A stretch of 64,000 nucleotides of DNA from assembly GCA_022844345.1 (NCBI GenBank), contig JALHLU010000001.1, forward strand, positions 310,001-374,000, written 5' to 3'. The position numbers and the translations under genes were made by a program. Shown here piece by piece: positions 1 through 8,462 of this stretch (positions are counted from its first letter, which is position 1; each line of letters opens with the position of its first letter). The notes beneath the pieces were generated by a model that worked only from the letters and a program-made list of their open reading frames with translations, did no database searches and was not told the origin of the DNA. Source of the DNA: Hyphomonadaceae bacterium (GTDB lineage: Bacteria > Pseudomonadota > Alphaproteobacteria > Caulobacterales > Hyphomonadaceae).

Positions 1-1
1 C

Positions 2-1069
2 TATGACAGCCCCGAGGAACAGTCGGCCCGCATGGCCGGCGAGAAAGCGGGCTACATCTATTCGCGCTACGCCAATCCCACCGTGCGCATGCTGGAGGAA
101 CGGCTCTGCCTGCTGGAGGGCGCGGAGGATTGCCGCGCGACGGCGAGCGGCATGGCGGCGATCCACACGATGCTGGTGGCGCCGGTGAAGCCGGGCGATC
201 GCATCGTGGCGCCGCGTGCGCTGTTCTCGTCCTGCATCTGGATCCTCAAGAACGTGATGCCGAAGATGGGCGTCGAGGTGACATGGGTGGATGGATCTGA
301 CCCGAAGGAGTGGGAGCGCGCGCTGTCGAAGCCGTGCCGCTTCGTGCTGATCGAGACGCCGTCGAACCCGATGCTGGATGCGGTCGACATCCGTATGGTG
401 GCCGATCTCACGCATGCCGCGGGCGGCGAGCTGATCGTCGACAACGTGTTCGCCTCACCGATTCTGCAGCGGCCGCTTGAGCTTGGCGCGGACTGGGTCG
501 TCTATTCGACGACCAAGCACATGGACGGCCAGGGCCGCACGCTCGGCGGCGCCATTCTCGGCAAGGCGAAGGCGATCGAAGACAATATCCAGCAATATTA
601 TCGCCATACCGGCCCTTCGATGTCGCCATTCAACGCGTGGATCGTGCTGAAGGGTCTCGAGACGATGGACCTGCGCGTGCGGGCGATGAGCGCTAATGCG
701 CGCAAGATTGCCGATCGCCTCGCCGGCAATCCGAAAATCACGGCCGTGCGCTATCCCGGGCGCAGCGATCACCCCCACCACAACATCCACGCCGCGCAGA
801 TGCCGGAAGCCGGCGGATCAATGGTGGCGTTCTCGCTGAAGGGCGGGCGGGAAGCCGCGTTCGGGATGCTGAACAAGCTGGGCCTCGTCGACATCTCCAA
901 CAACCTTGGAGACGCCAAGTCGCTGATCACCCATCCGGCCACGACCACCCACCGGACGCTGACCGACGAGGAACGCGCGGCTATCGGGCTGGATGACACC
1001 TGGGTGCGGCTGTCGGTTGGTCTCGAGGATCCGGAAGACATCGTCGAGGACATCGAACGGGCGCTGTAG
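2..1069 (+). CDS. metZ: O-succinylhomoserine sulfhydrylase (5' end outside window)
   Basis: PLP enzyme of the Cys/Met metabolism family, expected to make homocysteine from O-succinylhomoserine and sulfide. The reading frame is open from base 2, so the start codon lies upstream of the window. The visible part begins at the conserved YSRYANPTV region of this family. The PLP lysine is in the STTKHMDGQGR motif (about bases 512-545) and the family-typical HPATTTH segment is near bases 930-950. The C-terminal WVRLSVGLEDPEDIVEDI stretch is the usual end of MetZ/MetB proteins. The lack of a long N-terminal region prevents separating MetZ from MetB or MetC with certainty, but the overall wording fits alphaproteobacterial MetZ best. 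Confidence 0.88.
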   Translation, partial: YDSPEEQSARMAGEKAGYIYSRYANPTVRMLEERLCLLEGAEDCRATASGMAAIHTMLVAPVKPGDRIVAPRALFSSCIWILKNVMPKMGVEVTWVDGSDPKEWERALSKPCRFVLIETPSNPMLDAVDIRMVADLTHAAGGELIVDNVFASPILQRPLELGADWVVYSTTKHMDGQGRTLGGAILGKAKAIEDNIQQYYRHTGPSMSPFNAWIVLKGLETMDLRVRAMSANARKIADRLAGNPKITAVRYPGRSDHPHHNIHAAQMPEAGGSMVAFSLKGGREAAFGMLNKLGLVDISNNLGDAKSLITHPATTTHRTLTDEERAAIGLDDTWVRLSVGLEDPEDIVEDIERAL

Positions 1070-1109
1070 CGCCCGCCTGCCCGACAGCCGGGCTGAACGA
1101 ACGGTTTAG

Positions 1110-1142
1110 TTGCGATTGCAAATGTTTTGTTTGCAATCGCAA
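1110..1142. promoter_or_regulatory. Perfect 13-bp inverted repeat, candidate operator
   Basis: Arm TTGCGATTGCAAA (1110-1122) is repeated inverted at 1130-1142 with a 7-nt spacer; one more G-C pair extends it at 1109/1143. Each arm is itself a TTGC-N4-GCAA palindrome, so the site looks like two dimer-binding half-sites on the same face. It lies about 85 bp upstream of the YceI lipoprotein start. No T-run follows, so a terminator for metZ is less likely. The cognate regulator is unknown. Confidence 0.55.
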
Positions 1143-1226
1143 CAAACACGTCCATATCCCTCTCACAACACAAACACCGCGAAACTGCGGTGGGGGGCGT
1201 GGATGTCATTTGAGGGACTGTCTGCC

Positions 1227-1931
1227 ATGAAGAAGTTGTTCGCAGGCGCAAGCCTGTCCGTGATCCTGCTCGCCGCTTGCGCGCCCGCGCCGGCCACCGA
1301 AGCCGCGCCTGCCGCTGAAGCCGCTACAGCGACCGCGCCCGCCCCTGTCGCGATCACGGTTCCGGCGGGTGAGTATGCCTCCGATCCCAATCATTCGAGC
1401 GTTGGGTTCAAGCTCCAGCACCTCGGCCTGTCGCTCTATGCGCTGCAGTTCAAGACGTTCGATGCGACCGTGACGTTCGACCCGGCCAACATCGCGGCGT
1501 CGAAGGTCAGCGCCACCATCAAGGCCGCCGATATTCTGTCTGGATACCCGGGTGACTACGTCGCCAACCATGCCGGCACCAAGTTCAACAGCTGGGAGGA
1601 TGACCTCGCCAACTCGACCAACTTCCTCGACGCTGGCCAGTTTCCGACCATCACCTTCGTCTCGACGTCGGTCGAGCCCGCGGGCGAGCGCACAGCCAAG
1701 GTGACCGGCGACCTTACCCTGAAGGGCGTGACCAAGGCGGTGACGCTGGACGTGACCTTTGCCGGCGAGACCGCATCGCACCCGTTCTCGAAGGCGCCGG
1801 CCATCGGCTTCTCGGCCACCGGAACGTTCAAGCGTTCGGACTTCGGCCTCGACTACCTGCTGCCGTCCATCGTCGGCGATGAGGTGAAGGTCGATATCGA
1901 AGGCGACTTCATCCAGAAGACTGCCGGCTAA
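1227..1931 (+). CDS. YceI-family lipoprotein
   Basis: Periplasmic lipid- or isoprenoid-binding lipocalin-like protein of the YceI family, 234 aa. The start chosen gives a classic lipoprotein signal: MKKLF, hydrophobic core, lipobox LAAC with Cys18. An Ala/Pro/Thr-rich linker follows. The YceI domain begins at about residue 49 (YASDPNHSSVGFKLQHLG) and runs to the end, including the typical NFLDAGQFPTITFVST and VTGDLTLKGVTK segments. It stands alone, behind a perfect inverted repeat and ahead of a good terminator, which suggests its own regulation. The exact ligand cannot be told from sequence. Confidence 0.9.
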   Translation: MKKLFAGASLSVILLAACAPAPATEAAPAAEAATATAPAPVAITVPAGEYASDPNHSSVGFKLQHLGLSLYALQFKTFDATVTFDPANIAASKVSATIKAADILSGYPGDYVANHAGTKFNSWEDDLANSTNFLDAGQFPTITFVSTSVEPAGERTAKVTGDLTLKGVTKAVTLDVTFAGETASHPFSKAPAIGFSATGTFKRSDFGLDYLLPSIVGDEVKVDIEGDFIQKTAG

Positions 1932-1955
1932 GCCCGCCAATCTGTTTCGTACACG

Positions 1956-1995
1956 CAAGGAGTGCGGGCGCTTGTCGTTCGCGCTCCTTGTCTTT
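1956..1995 (+). terminator. Rho-independent terminator after the YceI gene
   Basis: An 11-bp stem with one G-U pair (CAAGGAGTGCG at 1956-1966 with CGCGCTCCTTG at 1980-1990) is followed by TCTTT. It starts 24 bases after the YceI stop codon. Confidence 0.75.
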
Positions 1996-2044
1996 ACTCG
2001 GGGTCTTGTCCCGGACCTCGGGCGGCGGGATGAGGCTGTAAGTC

Positions 2045-2452
2045 GTGGCGCGTGCTTTCACCTATGAAGCCAGCACTGAAGGCGTGATCGTTCGGGTCCG
2101 GCCGGTTTTCGTCGAGGAAGAAAGTTCGCCCGAGGACGAGAAGTATCTCTGGGCCTACCATGTCGAGATCAAGAACACGGGCGAGCGGACCCTCCAGCTC
2201 ATGACCCGGCACTGGCGCATCACTGACGGGGACGGGCGCACGCAGGAAGTGGTGGGAGATGGCGTGGTTGGTCAGCAGCCTGTGCTGCGGCCTGGGGCCA
2301 GCTTCGAATACACGTCCGGCTGTCCGCTCACGACGCCGTCGGGACTGATGCGCGGAACCTACACGCTACACGACCGCGAGGGCGACAGTCTGGTTGTCGA
2401 GATTCCCCTGTTCGCCCTGGAAAGCCCCTACGAAACGCGGCTGCCGAACTAG
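2045..2452 (+). CDS. apaG: ApaG protein (CorD, DUF525)
   Basis: Small all-beta protein of 135 aa, matching the usual length of ApaG. The family-defining segments are present: YLWAYHVEIKNTGERTLQLMTRHWRITDGDG in the middle and a G-VVG-QP-L-PG-SFEYTSGCPL-TPSG-M-GTY block after it. ApaG is linked in Enterobacteria to ApaH and to cation resistance; its molecular function remains unclear, and apaH is not near here. Translation starts at a GTG (2045). In several alphaproteobacteria apaG sits next to metZ; here only the YceI gene separates them. Confidence 0.93.
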   Translation: MARAFTYEASTEGVIVRVRPVFVEEESSPEDEKYLWAYHVEIKNTGERTLQLMTRHWRITDGDGRTQEVVGDGVVGQQPVLRPGASFEYTSGCPLTTPSGLMRGTYTLHDREGDSLVVEIPLFALESPYETRLPN

Positions 2453-2480
2453 CCGGCCCCCAGAAAGCGCGCGCCGGGCC

Positions 2481-2643
2481 GATGTAACCCCCACGCAATG
2501 CACTTGCTACGCAGTGTAACGCAGCCGGTAACGGTAAATAACTGACTGAACCACAACGGTTTTCCTATTCCCTACCGTGAACAGGGGGGCGCGCATCCGC
2601 TTTGGCCGCGCCCGCACGATAAAAAACGGACGGGAGGACGACC
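2481..2643 (+). promoter_or_regulatory. Leader/promoter region of the first TonB receptor with GTAAC motifs
   Basis: Contains three GTAAC-type motifs (ATGTAAC at 2482-2488, TGTAACGCA at 2515-2523, GGTAACGG at 2527-2534). The 9-mer TGTAACGCA recurs upstream of the other TonB receptor (35153-35161), suggesting a shared regulator. A good ribosome-binding site (GGGAGG, about 2631-2637) precedes the GTG start. No cobalamin-riboswitch-like sequence was recognised. Confidence 0.4.
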
Positions 2644-4716
2644 GTGTCTTTTGCCATTACCAACCGCCACGCGCTGGCGGCCGGGGCCAGCCTTCTTGCC
2701 ATCTGCATGGGCGCCCAGGGCGCGCTCGCCCAGACCGGCCCGTCGACCGAGCCGGAGCCCGGCCGCGACGTGGTGGTCATTGTTGGCCAGACCATTGAAG
2801 AGACGCTGCCGCAGGAACTGGCGCGCTATGGCTCCGTGGTCGAGACGATGACGTCCGAGGAGATCCGCGAGGGCGGATACACCGACGTCTCCAACGCGCT
2901 GCAGATGGAAGTGCCCGGCCTGTTCGTCGCTCCGCGCGGCGGGCCGTTCAGCTATCTCGACATTTCCCTTCAGGGCTCCAGAACCCAGGACATCCTGTTC
3001 CTGGTCGACGGCGTCCGCATCAATAACCGGCTCTATCCCGGCACGATCACCGACACCCTGCCCTCGTCCATGGTGGAGCGGGTCGAAGTGGTGAAGGGCG
3101 GCCAGGGCCTGTTCTATGGCACCAACGCAGCGGCGGGCGTGATCAATGTCGTCACGCGCGGCTATACGGATGAGTTCGACGGTCTGGTCAGCGCCGGTGT
3201 TGATTCGCTCGAGGGCTACCACGTCGACGGCTTCATGCGCGGCAGGCTGGGGCCCGGCAATATCGTGGTCTATGCCTCACAGGACCGGGGTCCGGGCTTC
3301 GAGATGTTTGACAACATCCAGCCCTCCTCGACCAATCGCGAGCGCAGCTATGACGTGCGCACCATCGGGGCCAAGTATCGGCTCGAGCTGTCCGACACGT
3401 TCAGCATCGACGCGCGCTATCAGCACAACGACGCAGACCTCGAATACCTGCGCTACAACCGCTCCTTCCGCGGCTCCAACAATCGCGACGAGGAGATCGC
3501 AAGCCTGGGCATCGACTGGCAGGCCACGCCCGATGTCGAAGTGCTGGTGAAGGGATACTGGCACGATTGGGACACGCGCTACACGGACATCCTCAACAGC
3601 GTGCTGCCGCCTTACACGCAGACGTTGTCGTCCAACAATCTCTACTGGGGATACGAGGACAAGGGCGTTAACGCGCTGGTGAAATGGACGCCGGGCGGCC
3701 CGTTCGAATACCTCGCGGGGTACGACTATCAGACCTACACCGCGCTCGATCAGGTGTGGAACATCGAGCAGACCGAGGAAGACGTTCAGGCCTTCTTCGC
3801 GCAGATCCGCTCGACGGATGAACTGATCACGAACGGTACGTTCGCAGCCGGTGTCCGCCACAACGACACGGGCGGCGCCACATCGACCGTGTGGAACGTG
3901 TCTGGCCGTTATGACTTCACGCCGTGGCTTTACACGCAGGGCACGATCGGCACGTCGTTCCTGCTACCGACGGCCGAACAACTGTTCCTGGTCGAGGCCG
4001 GCGAGTATCTGGGCAATCCGGATGTCGAGCCGGAAGAAAGCACGAGCATCAACGCCACGCTTGGCGGCGAATTCAATGTGGGACCGACGATTGCATGGTC
4101 GGCCACCTACTTCCATCGTGACATCGACAACCTGATCGACGGCTGCGATTTCGATCCGCTCGACACGCAGGCCTGCGAAGTTGATCGCACCCAGGCCTTC
4201 CGTGGCATTTCGCCAGCGTCTCTCTTCGCGGACTATGCCGGCGTGTTCTACAACGTGCCCGGCGAAGTGCAGGTGCGCGGCTTCGAACTGTTCGGCGTTG
4301 CGGATTTCGGTAACGGCTTCAGCGCGATAGCGAGTTACACGAACTCCAAGTCGGAAGTTGAAGGCACGAACGCGCAGATCGCACGCATCCCCGAGGCCTA
4401 CGCCAAGATTGGCGGGCAGTTTGACGGGGATAGCTGGGGCATGCAGGCGAACCTGTTGTGGACCGGCGAGCAATCCTCTGTCGCGGGCGCTTTCGGCAGG
4501 ATCAACTATGGCGACTATGTTGTGATCGATCTCGCCGGTCACATGTATCTGGACGCCGACAAGCATCACAAGCTGGGCGTCAGGCTTGAGAACGCGCTCG
4601 ACGAGGAATACGCCACGCGCGTGGCGGCGGGCGTGGTCGATGGCGGCGGGCCAATCCTGGTGAGCAATGTCGGCGCGCCGCAGACGTTTCGCGTGACGTA
4701 CAGCTACGACTTCTAG
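2644..4716 (+). CDS. TonB-dependent outer-membrane receptor
   Basis: 690-aa outer-membrane transporter energised by TonB. A signal peptide (cleavage after ALA, about residue 29) is followed by a TonB-box-like GRDVVVIVGQ at residues 39-48. The plug domain covers about residues 60-175, with FLVDGVRINN and VERVEVVKGGQGLFYGTNAAAGVINVVTR, the usual plug end. The rest is a 22-strand barrel ending in a phenylalanine (YSYDF). A pair of cysteines (GCDF...QACE) probably forms a loop disulfide. The next gene encodes a PepSY-type membrane protein, an arrangement typical of iron or siderophore uptake, but the ligand is not readable from sequence. The GTG start is chosen because GGGAGG lies upstream and the signal peptide begins directly. 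Confidence 0.92.
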   Translation: MSFAITNRHALAAGASLLAICMGAQGALAQTGPSTEPEPGRDVVVIVGQTIEETLPQELARYGSVVETMTSEEIREGGYTDVSNALQMEVPGLFVAPRGGPFSYLDISLQGSRTQDILFLVDGVRINNRLYPGTITDTLPSSMVERVEVVKGGQGLFYGTNAAAGVINVVTRGYTDEFDGLVSAGVDSLEGYHVDGFMRGRLGPGNIVVYASQDRGPGFEMFDNIQPSSTNRERSYDVRTIGAKYRLELSDTFSIDARYQHNDADLEYLRYNRSFRGSNNRDEEIASLGIDWQATPDVEVLVKGYWHDWDTRYTDILNSVLPPYTQTLSSNNLYWGYEDKGVNALVKWTPGGPFEYLAGYDYQTYTALDQVWNIEQTEEDVQAFFAQIRSTDELITNGTFAAGVRHNDTGGATSTVWNVSGRYDFTPWLYTQGTIGTSFLLPTAEQLFLVEAGEYLGNPDVEPEESTSINATLGGEFNVGPTIAWSATYFHRDIDNLIDGCDFDPLDTQACEVDRTQAFRGISPASLFADYAGVFYNVPGEVQVRGFELFGVADFGNGFSAIASYTNSKSEVEGTNAQIARIPEAYAKIGGQFDGDSWGMQANLLWTGEQSSVAGAFGRINYGDYVVIDLAGHMYLDADKHHKLGVRLENALDEEYATRVAAGVVDGGGPILVSNVGAPQTFRVTYSYDF

Positions 4717-4778
4717 TTCGGGCGGGCGCTGTCTCCGGCCTCCTCCCCACCGGAGATGGCGCCCAGGAATTCTCTCGC

Positions 4779-6212
4779 ATGATCATCACGCCGCTCATCA
4801 TCTTACACCGCTATGTCGGCGTCGTGCTGGGCGTGATCATGACGCTGTGGTGCATTTCCGGCTTCGTGATGATGTACAAAGGGTTCCCCGAAACATCGCA
4901 GGCCGAACGTCTCGCGGGGCTTGCCCCGCTTGATCTGGCGGGATGCTGTGCGGAATTACCGATCGATGCAGACGCTTCGGCAGGGGGCCTGCAGATCGAA
5001 ATGCTGAATGGCGACACGACCCTGCGGCTTGGCCGCGAGGCGGCCTACAGTCTCAAGTCAGGCATGCCGGTGAGCGTGCTCGATGAAGCCGGCGCGCGTG
5101 GCGTGGTGCAGGCTTTCGCCTCGGGCAACGGAATTGGCGGCGAGATCGCACGGATCGAGCTAATCGAAAATGACCAGTGGGCCGTATCCGGCGCGCGGCA
5201 ACAGCCGCTCTATCGTGCGGAGTTCAACGACACCGACAACACGCTTGTCTATGTCAACGGAACGTCCGGCGAGGTCGTGCAGGACGCCAATTCCGGCGAG
5301 CGCTTCATCGCCTGGCTCGGCGCCATTCCACACTGGCTCTACCCCGCCCTGCTACGCACCAACCAGCCGTTGTGGTTCGGCACGGTGGTGTGGTTGTCGG
5401 CGATCGGCTGCTTCCTCGTCGTGACGGGGATGGCGATCGGCTTCGCCCGCCTGCGCGGCAAGTCGGGCAAGTGGTGGCCCTATCGCAACCGGCCAATGTG
5501 GATGTGGCACCACGTGTTCGGAACGTTCGCTGGCATTCTCGTGCTGACGTGGACGTTTTCGGGCCTGCTCACCATGCGGCCCTGGGGCCTGTTGGAGAGC
5601 GAGCCTTCTCTTGAGCGCGGGGAAATCGCCAGCACGATGACCTGGAGCGAGGCCCTGCCGGTTATCGCGGCGATCGCCGGCGATCCGGATGCAGGCAATA
5701 TCGTCTCCGTGCGCGGCGCGCCCTTCATGGGAGAGGCCTACCTCGTGGCCCAGATGCGTGATGGCATGCGTGTCCGCATTGGCGCGAACGGCCGCTCGCC
5801 CTTGACGCTGGCTGAAGTCGAAGCAGGGCTTGCGGCGCGCGGCGGGACGATCGCAACAGGCAAGCTCGATGTGCTGACGGCGGAAGACGACTATTATTAC
5901 GGACACAAGCGCGAGATGGAGTTTCCCGTCTATCGTCTTGTAATCGACGATGCAGACCAGACCCACGTCTATTTCAACGGAACGAGTGGCGACGCACGCG
6001 TGGTGGATGCGACCGCCAAGCGTTATCGCTGGCTGGAAAACGGGCTGCACAGTCTAGATTTTTCATTCCTGCGCGCGCGGCCGTGGTGGGACATCGTCAC
6101 GCTGATCCTGCTGGCGCTGGTGACTATCGCGTGCGCGACGGGAGCGTGGCTGTCGTTTACGCGGATCGGCCAAGACTACTCACGTATCAGGGAGCGCTTC
6201 CGCCGCAAGTGA
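4779..6212 (+). CDS. PepSY-associated TM helix protein
   Basis: 477-aa inner-membrane protein. An N-terminal helix with LHRYVGVVLGVIMTLWCISGFVMM, periplasmic segments, a central helix pair (about residues 205-225 and 245-265, with the MWMWHHVFGTFAGILVLTWTFSGL motif) and a C-terminal helix (about 445-465) form the PepSY-TM architecture. Two periplasmic copies each carry V-Y(F)-NGTSG (about residues 151 and 392), the PepSY repeat signature. Such proteins commonly lie beside siderophore receptors and are thought to be reductases or assembly factors for ferric-siderophore import. It starts 62 bp after the TonB receptor and is probably co-transcribed. Confidence 0.85.
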   Translation: MIITPLIILHRYVGVVLGVIMTLWCISGFVMMYKGFPETSQAERLAGLAPLDLAGCCAELPIDADASAGGLQIEMLNGDTTLRLGREAAYSLKSGMPVSVLDEAGARGVVQAFASGNGIGGEIARIELIENDQWAVSGARQQPLYRAEFNDTDNTLVYVNGTSGEVVQDANSGERFIAWLGAIPHWLYPALLRTNQPLWFGTVVWLSAIGCFLVVTGMAIGFARLRGKSGKWWPYRNRPMWMWHHVFGTFAGILVLTWTFSGLLTMRPWGLLESEPSLERGEIASTMTWSEALPVIAAIAGDPDAGNIVSVRGAPFMGEAYLVAQMRDGMRVRIGANGRSPLTLAEVEAGLAARGGTIATGKLDVLTAEDDYYYGHKREMEFPVYRLVIDDADQTHVYFNGTSGDARVVDATAKRYRWLENGLHSLDFSFLRARPWWDIVTLILLALVTIACATGAWLSFTRIGQDYSRIRERFRRK

Positions 6213-6275
6213 CCCTGCCTCGATCATGGCCCATGCCCCCGCTCTCCTCCTCCTGTAGGGATGGCCATGCCAACT

Positions 6276-6311
6276 GCCGCCGCGGATTCCGGTTCGCGGC
6301 GGCTTCTTGTT
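6276..6311 (+). terminator. Terminator after the PepSY gene
   Basis: A perfect 9-bp stem (GCCGCCGCG at 6276-6284 with CGCGGCGGC at 6295-6303) is followed by TTCTTGTT. It lies between the convergent PepSY gene and hslO. Confidence 0.7.
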
Positions 6312-6324
6312 GGGTGATCGATTC

Positions 6325-7257
6325 CTAGAGCTGGTCGGCGGCGAAGCGATAGACACGGCCGCAGAACTGGCAGTCAGCCGAGATGGCCCCATCTGCATCG
6401 GCCAGCGCCTTGATCTCGCCCTTGTCCATCTGGCTGATGGTGTCGAGCAGCTTCTCTTCCGAGCATGTGCACTTGTCGGACAGAGCCTTGGGCGGCTCCA
6501 GCCTGACGCCGTTCTCGTGGAAGAGACGGAACAACAGCGTGCCGGAGGACAGATCCGGATCGACAAGTTCGATATCCTCGATCGTGTCGAAGAGGTGACG
6601 CGCATTGTCCCACGGCTCGTCCGTGGCTCCGCGTGCATCATCGCCCGCGACTTGCTGGATCAGCGCCCCGCCCGAGCGCCAGCGCTTCGTGCCGCCGGGT
6701 TCGGAGACTTCCGCTACCGCCAGCCGCACGCGTGTGGGCACCTGCTCGGACTGCGAGAACCACATCTGCGCGCATTCGGAGAGCGTGGCGCCTTCGATCG
6801 GCACCATGCTCTGCCACGGAGCCTGGTTGGGGTCAGACGGCTGCAGCATCAGCGCCATCACCCCACGGCCGAGCGCCTGCGGGATATGCGGGCGCTGACC
6901 CTTGTTCACGCGTTCGACGCGATCCCACTTCTCCTTGTTGAGGCGCAGGTAGCCGCGCACACCGCCATCCGAACGCGCCTCGGCGACCAGCAGCGAGACA
7001 GGGCCTTCGCCCTGCGCCTGCACCAGAACCTTGCCTTCGAACTTCAGCGAGGCTGACACGAGCACAGCCAGCGTCACGGCCTCGCCCAGCAGGTAGGCGG
7101 CCCAGCGCGGATAGTCGTGACGCTTGAGGATGGGATCGAGCACGCCATCACCCAGCCGCGCGATGCGGCCGCGGACGGATGTATCCTCGATCTGGAAGGT
7201 GGCGACGATGTCGTCGCCAGCGCCCAAGAGGTGAGTTTGCACAGTGGGTTCGGCCAT
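6325..7257 (-). CDS. hslO: Hsp33 redox-regulated chaperone
   Basis: Cytoplasmic holdase chaperone activated by oxidation. The C-terminal zinc switch is intact: CTC (residues 263-265) and CQFC (296-299) show the same 33-residue spacing as the E. coli Cys232/Cys265 pairs. The body carries typical Hsp33 segments such as LKFEGKVLVQAQGEGPVSLLVAEA. The length of 310 aa is normal. The ATG at 7257 begins MAEPTVQTH; further upstream ATG (7284) and TTG (7293) codons exist in frame without clear ribosome-binding sites. The gene follows the DUF2256 gene on the same strand, 54 bp away. Confidence 0.93.
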   Translation of the reverse strand: MAEPTVQTHLLGAGDDIVATFQIEDTSVRGRIARLGDGVLDPILKRHDYPRWAAYLLGEAVTLAVLVSASLKFEGKVLVQAQGEGPVSLLVAEARSDGGVRGYLRLNKEKWDRVERVNKGQRPHIPQALGRGVMALMLQPSDPNQAPWQSMVPIEGATLSECAQMWFSQSEQVPTRVRLAVAEVSEPGGTKRWRSGGALIQQVAGDDARGATDEPWDNARHLFDTIEDIELVDPDLSSGTLLFRLFHENGVRLEPPKALSDKCTCSEEKLLDTISQMDKGEIKALADADGAISADCQFCGRVYRFAADQL

Positions 7258-7311
7258 GACCGGGGAGCTAGCATGTAAGGACATGCGCGCCAAATGGGGT
7301 CGGCTGGGCCA

Positions 7312-7503
7312 TTATTCAACGGCCGGGGAACTCGCCTGCCGCCCCCGCCGGCAGCGGTCGGAACAGAAGCGGACCTCATCCCAGCAGCGTTCCCATTTCT
7401 TGCGCCAGGAGAACGGCCGGCCGCAGGATGCGCAGGGCTTGGATGGCAGGTTCGTCTTGGCGACTCGCCGGCCGGGCGGGCCCTTGCCATTTCTGCCGCC
7501 CAT
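7312..7503 (-). CDS. DUF2256 domain protein
   Basis: 63-aa protein with the whole DUF2256 signature: KTNLPSKPCASCGRPFSWRKKWE followed by VRFCSDRCRR, four cysteines as two CxxC pairs that probably bind zinc. The ATG at 7503 is preferred because GGGAG lies a proper distance upstream and the domain starts shortly after. The biochemical role is not known. DUF2256 genes are often found next to photolyase/cryptochrome genes; here the light link is a BLUF protein and a GTP cyclohydrolase 1.2-2 kb away, divergently transcribed. Confidence 0.85.
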   Translation of the reverse strand: MGGRNGKGPPGRRVAKTNLPSKPCASCGRPFSWRKKWERCWDEVRFCSDRCRRGRQASSPAVE

Positions 7504-7659
7504 GGCGATGCGCTCCCAGCCAGCCGGCCTTTTTGAGGAAGCCGGTAAACCCTTTGGCCGGAACCCGCGTATCAGGACCATGTTCCATTGTGGCCGCCAA
7601 CCCATACGAGCCTGCCGCCATGCCGGATTTCCGCGTACGCGACTCCTGGAGCCCAGCGC

Positions 7660-8391
7660 GTGACCTTCACCTCACTTCCGGACGGTTACACGGCGGCCGT
7701 GTTTGGCGCCTCGGGCGGCATCGGGTCGGCGCTGGTTGACGAACTCGCCGCCGACCCGCGCTGTGTCATCGTGCGCGCCGGTTCGCGCTCGGGCGGCGGT
7801 CCTGCGGGCGAGAAGATCCTCCCCTTCACATTCGACCTTGCAGATCCTGCCTCCATCGCGCGGGCCGCAGAGACCGTCGGCGTCCCAGACCTCGTCCTGG
7901 TGGCGACAGGCACGCTTCACGCGAATGGGATGCAGCCGGAGAAGACCTTCCGCTCGCTTGAAACGGATGCGATGCAGCGCGCCTTCACCATCAATGCGGT
8001 GGGCCCGGCCATGATCGCGCGCCACATCTTTGGGCGCGCCAGCCGTGACAGCCAGGTCGCGTTTGGCGCGATCTCGGCGAAGGTCGGGTCGATTTCGGAC
8101 AACCGGCTGGGCGGGTGGTACAGCTATCGCGCGTCCAAGGCGGCGCTGAACCAGCTGGTGAGGACCTTTGCCGTCGAGCTTGCCCGCACGCATCCACGCA
8201 GCGTCTGCGTCGCTTTGCACCCCGGAACGGTGGACACTGCGCTGTCGAAGCCATTCCAGAGCGCCGTCGCGGCGGAGAAGTTGTTCTCGCCCCAGCGTGC
8301 GGCGCAGCAGCTTCTGGCCGTACTGGATGGGCTGGGGCCGGAGTCATCCGGCCGGTTGATTGGTTGGGACGGGCGCGAAATCTCGCCCTAA
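7660..8391 (+). CDS. SDR-family NAD(P)-dependent oxidoreductase (C-factor-like)
   Basis: 243-aa short-chain dehydrogenase. The cofactor loop is FGASGGIGSALVDELA near the N-terminus, NAVGPAMIA is the NAG-type motif, and the active site has Ser in GAISAKVGS and YRASK. The PGTVDTALSKPF segment resembles the C-factor/CsgA-like subgroup. The GTG start at 7660 with GGAG upstream places the Rossmann loop near residue 15, as is usual; the 24 extra residues readable upstream are out of character. It is divergent from the DUF2256 gene and 71 bp ahead of folE, so it may be the first gene of the folE-BLUF transcript. The substrate is unknown; reduced pterins are one possibility suggested by context. Confidence 0.85.
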   Translation: MTFTSLPDGYTAAVFGASGGIGSALVDELAADPRCVIVRAGSRSGGGPAGEKILPFTFDLADPASIARAAETVGVPDLVLVATGTLHANGMQPEKTFRSLETDAMQRAFTINAVGPAMIARHIFGRASRDSQVAFGAISAKVGSISDNRLGGWYSYRASKAALNQLVRTFAVELARTHPRSVCVALHPGTVDTALSKPFQSAVAAEKLFSPQRAAQQLLAVLDGLGPESSGRLIGWDGREISP

Positions 8392-8462
8392 TAGTGACGA
8401 GCGGACCCATGCTATCGTCGCCCCAGCGATAGCCCCGGATCCGCGATGGAAGGATGGCTCGC

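Noticed and set aside
2461-2643. Cobalamin riboswitch before the first TonB receptor
   Set aside because: No conserved B12-box-like core was recognised; only GTAAC motifs.
7258-7293. Upstream starts for hslO (TTG 7293, ATG 7284)
   Set aside because: No clear ribosome-binding site and the family normally begins near the 7257 ATG; kept as alternatives only.
7588-7659. N-terminal extension of the SDR
   Set aside because: Sequence before the GTG at 7660 is not SDR-like and GGAG precedes that GTG.
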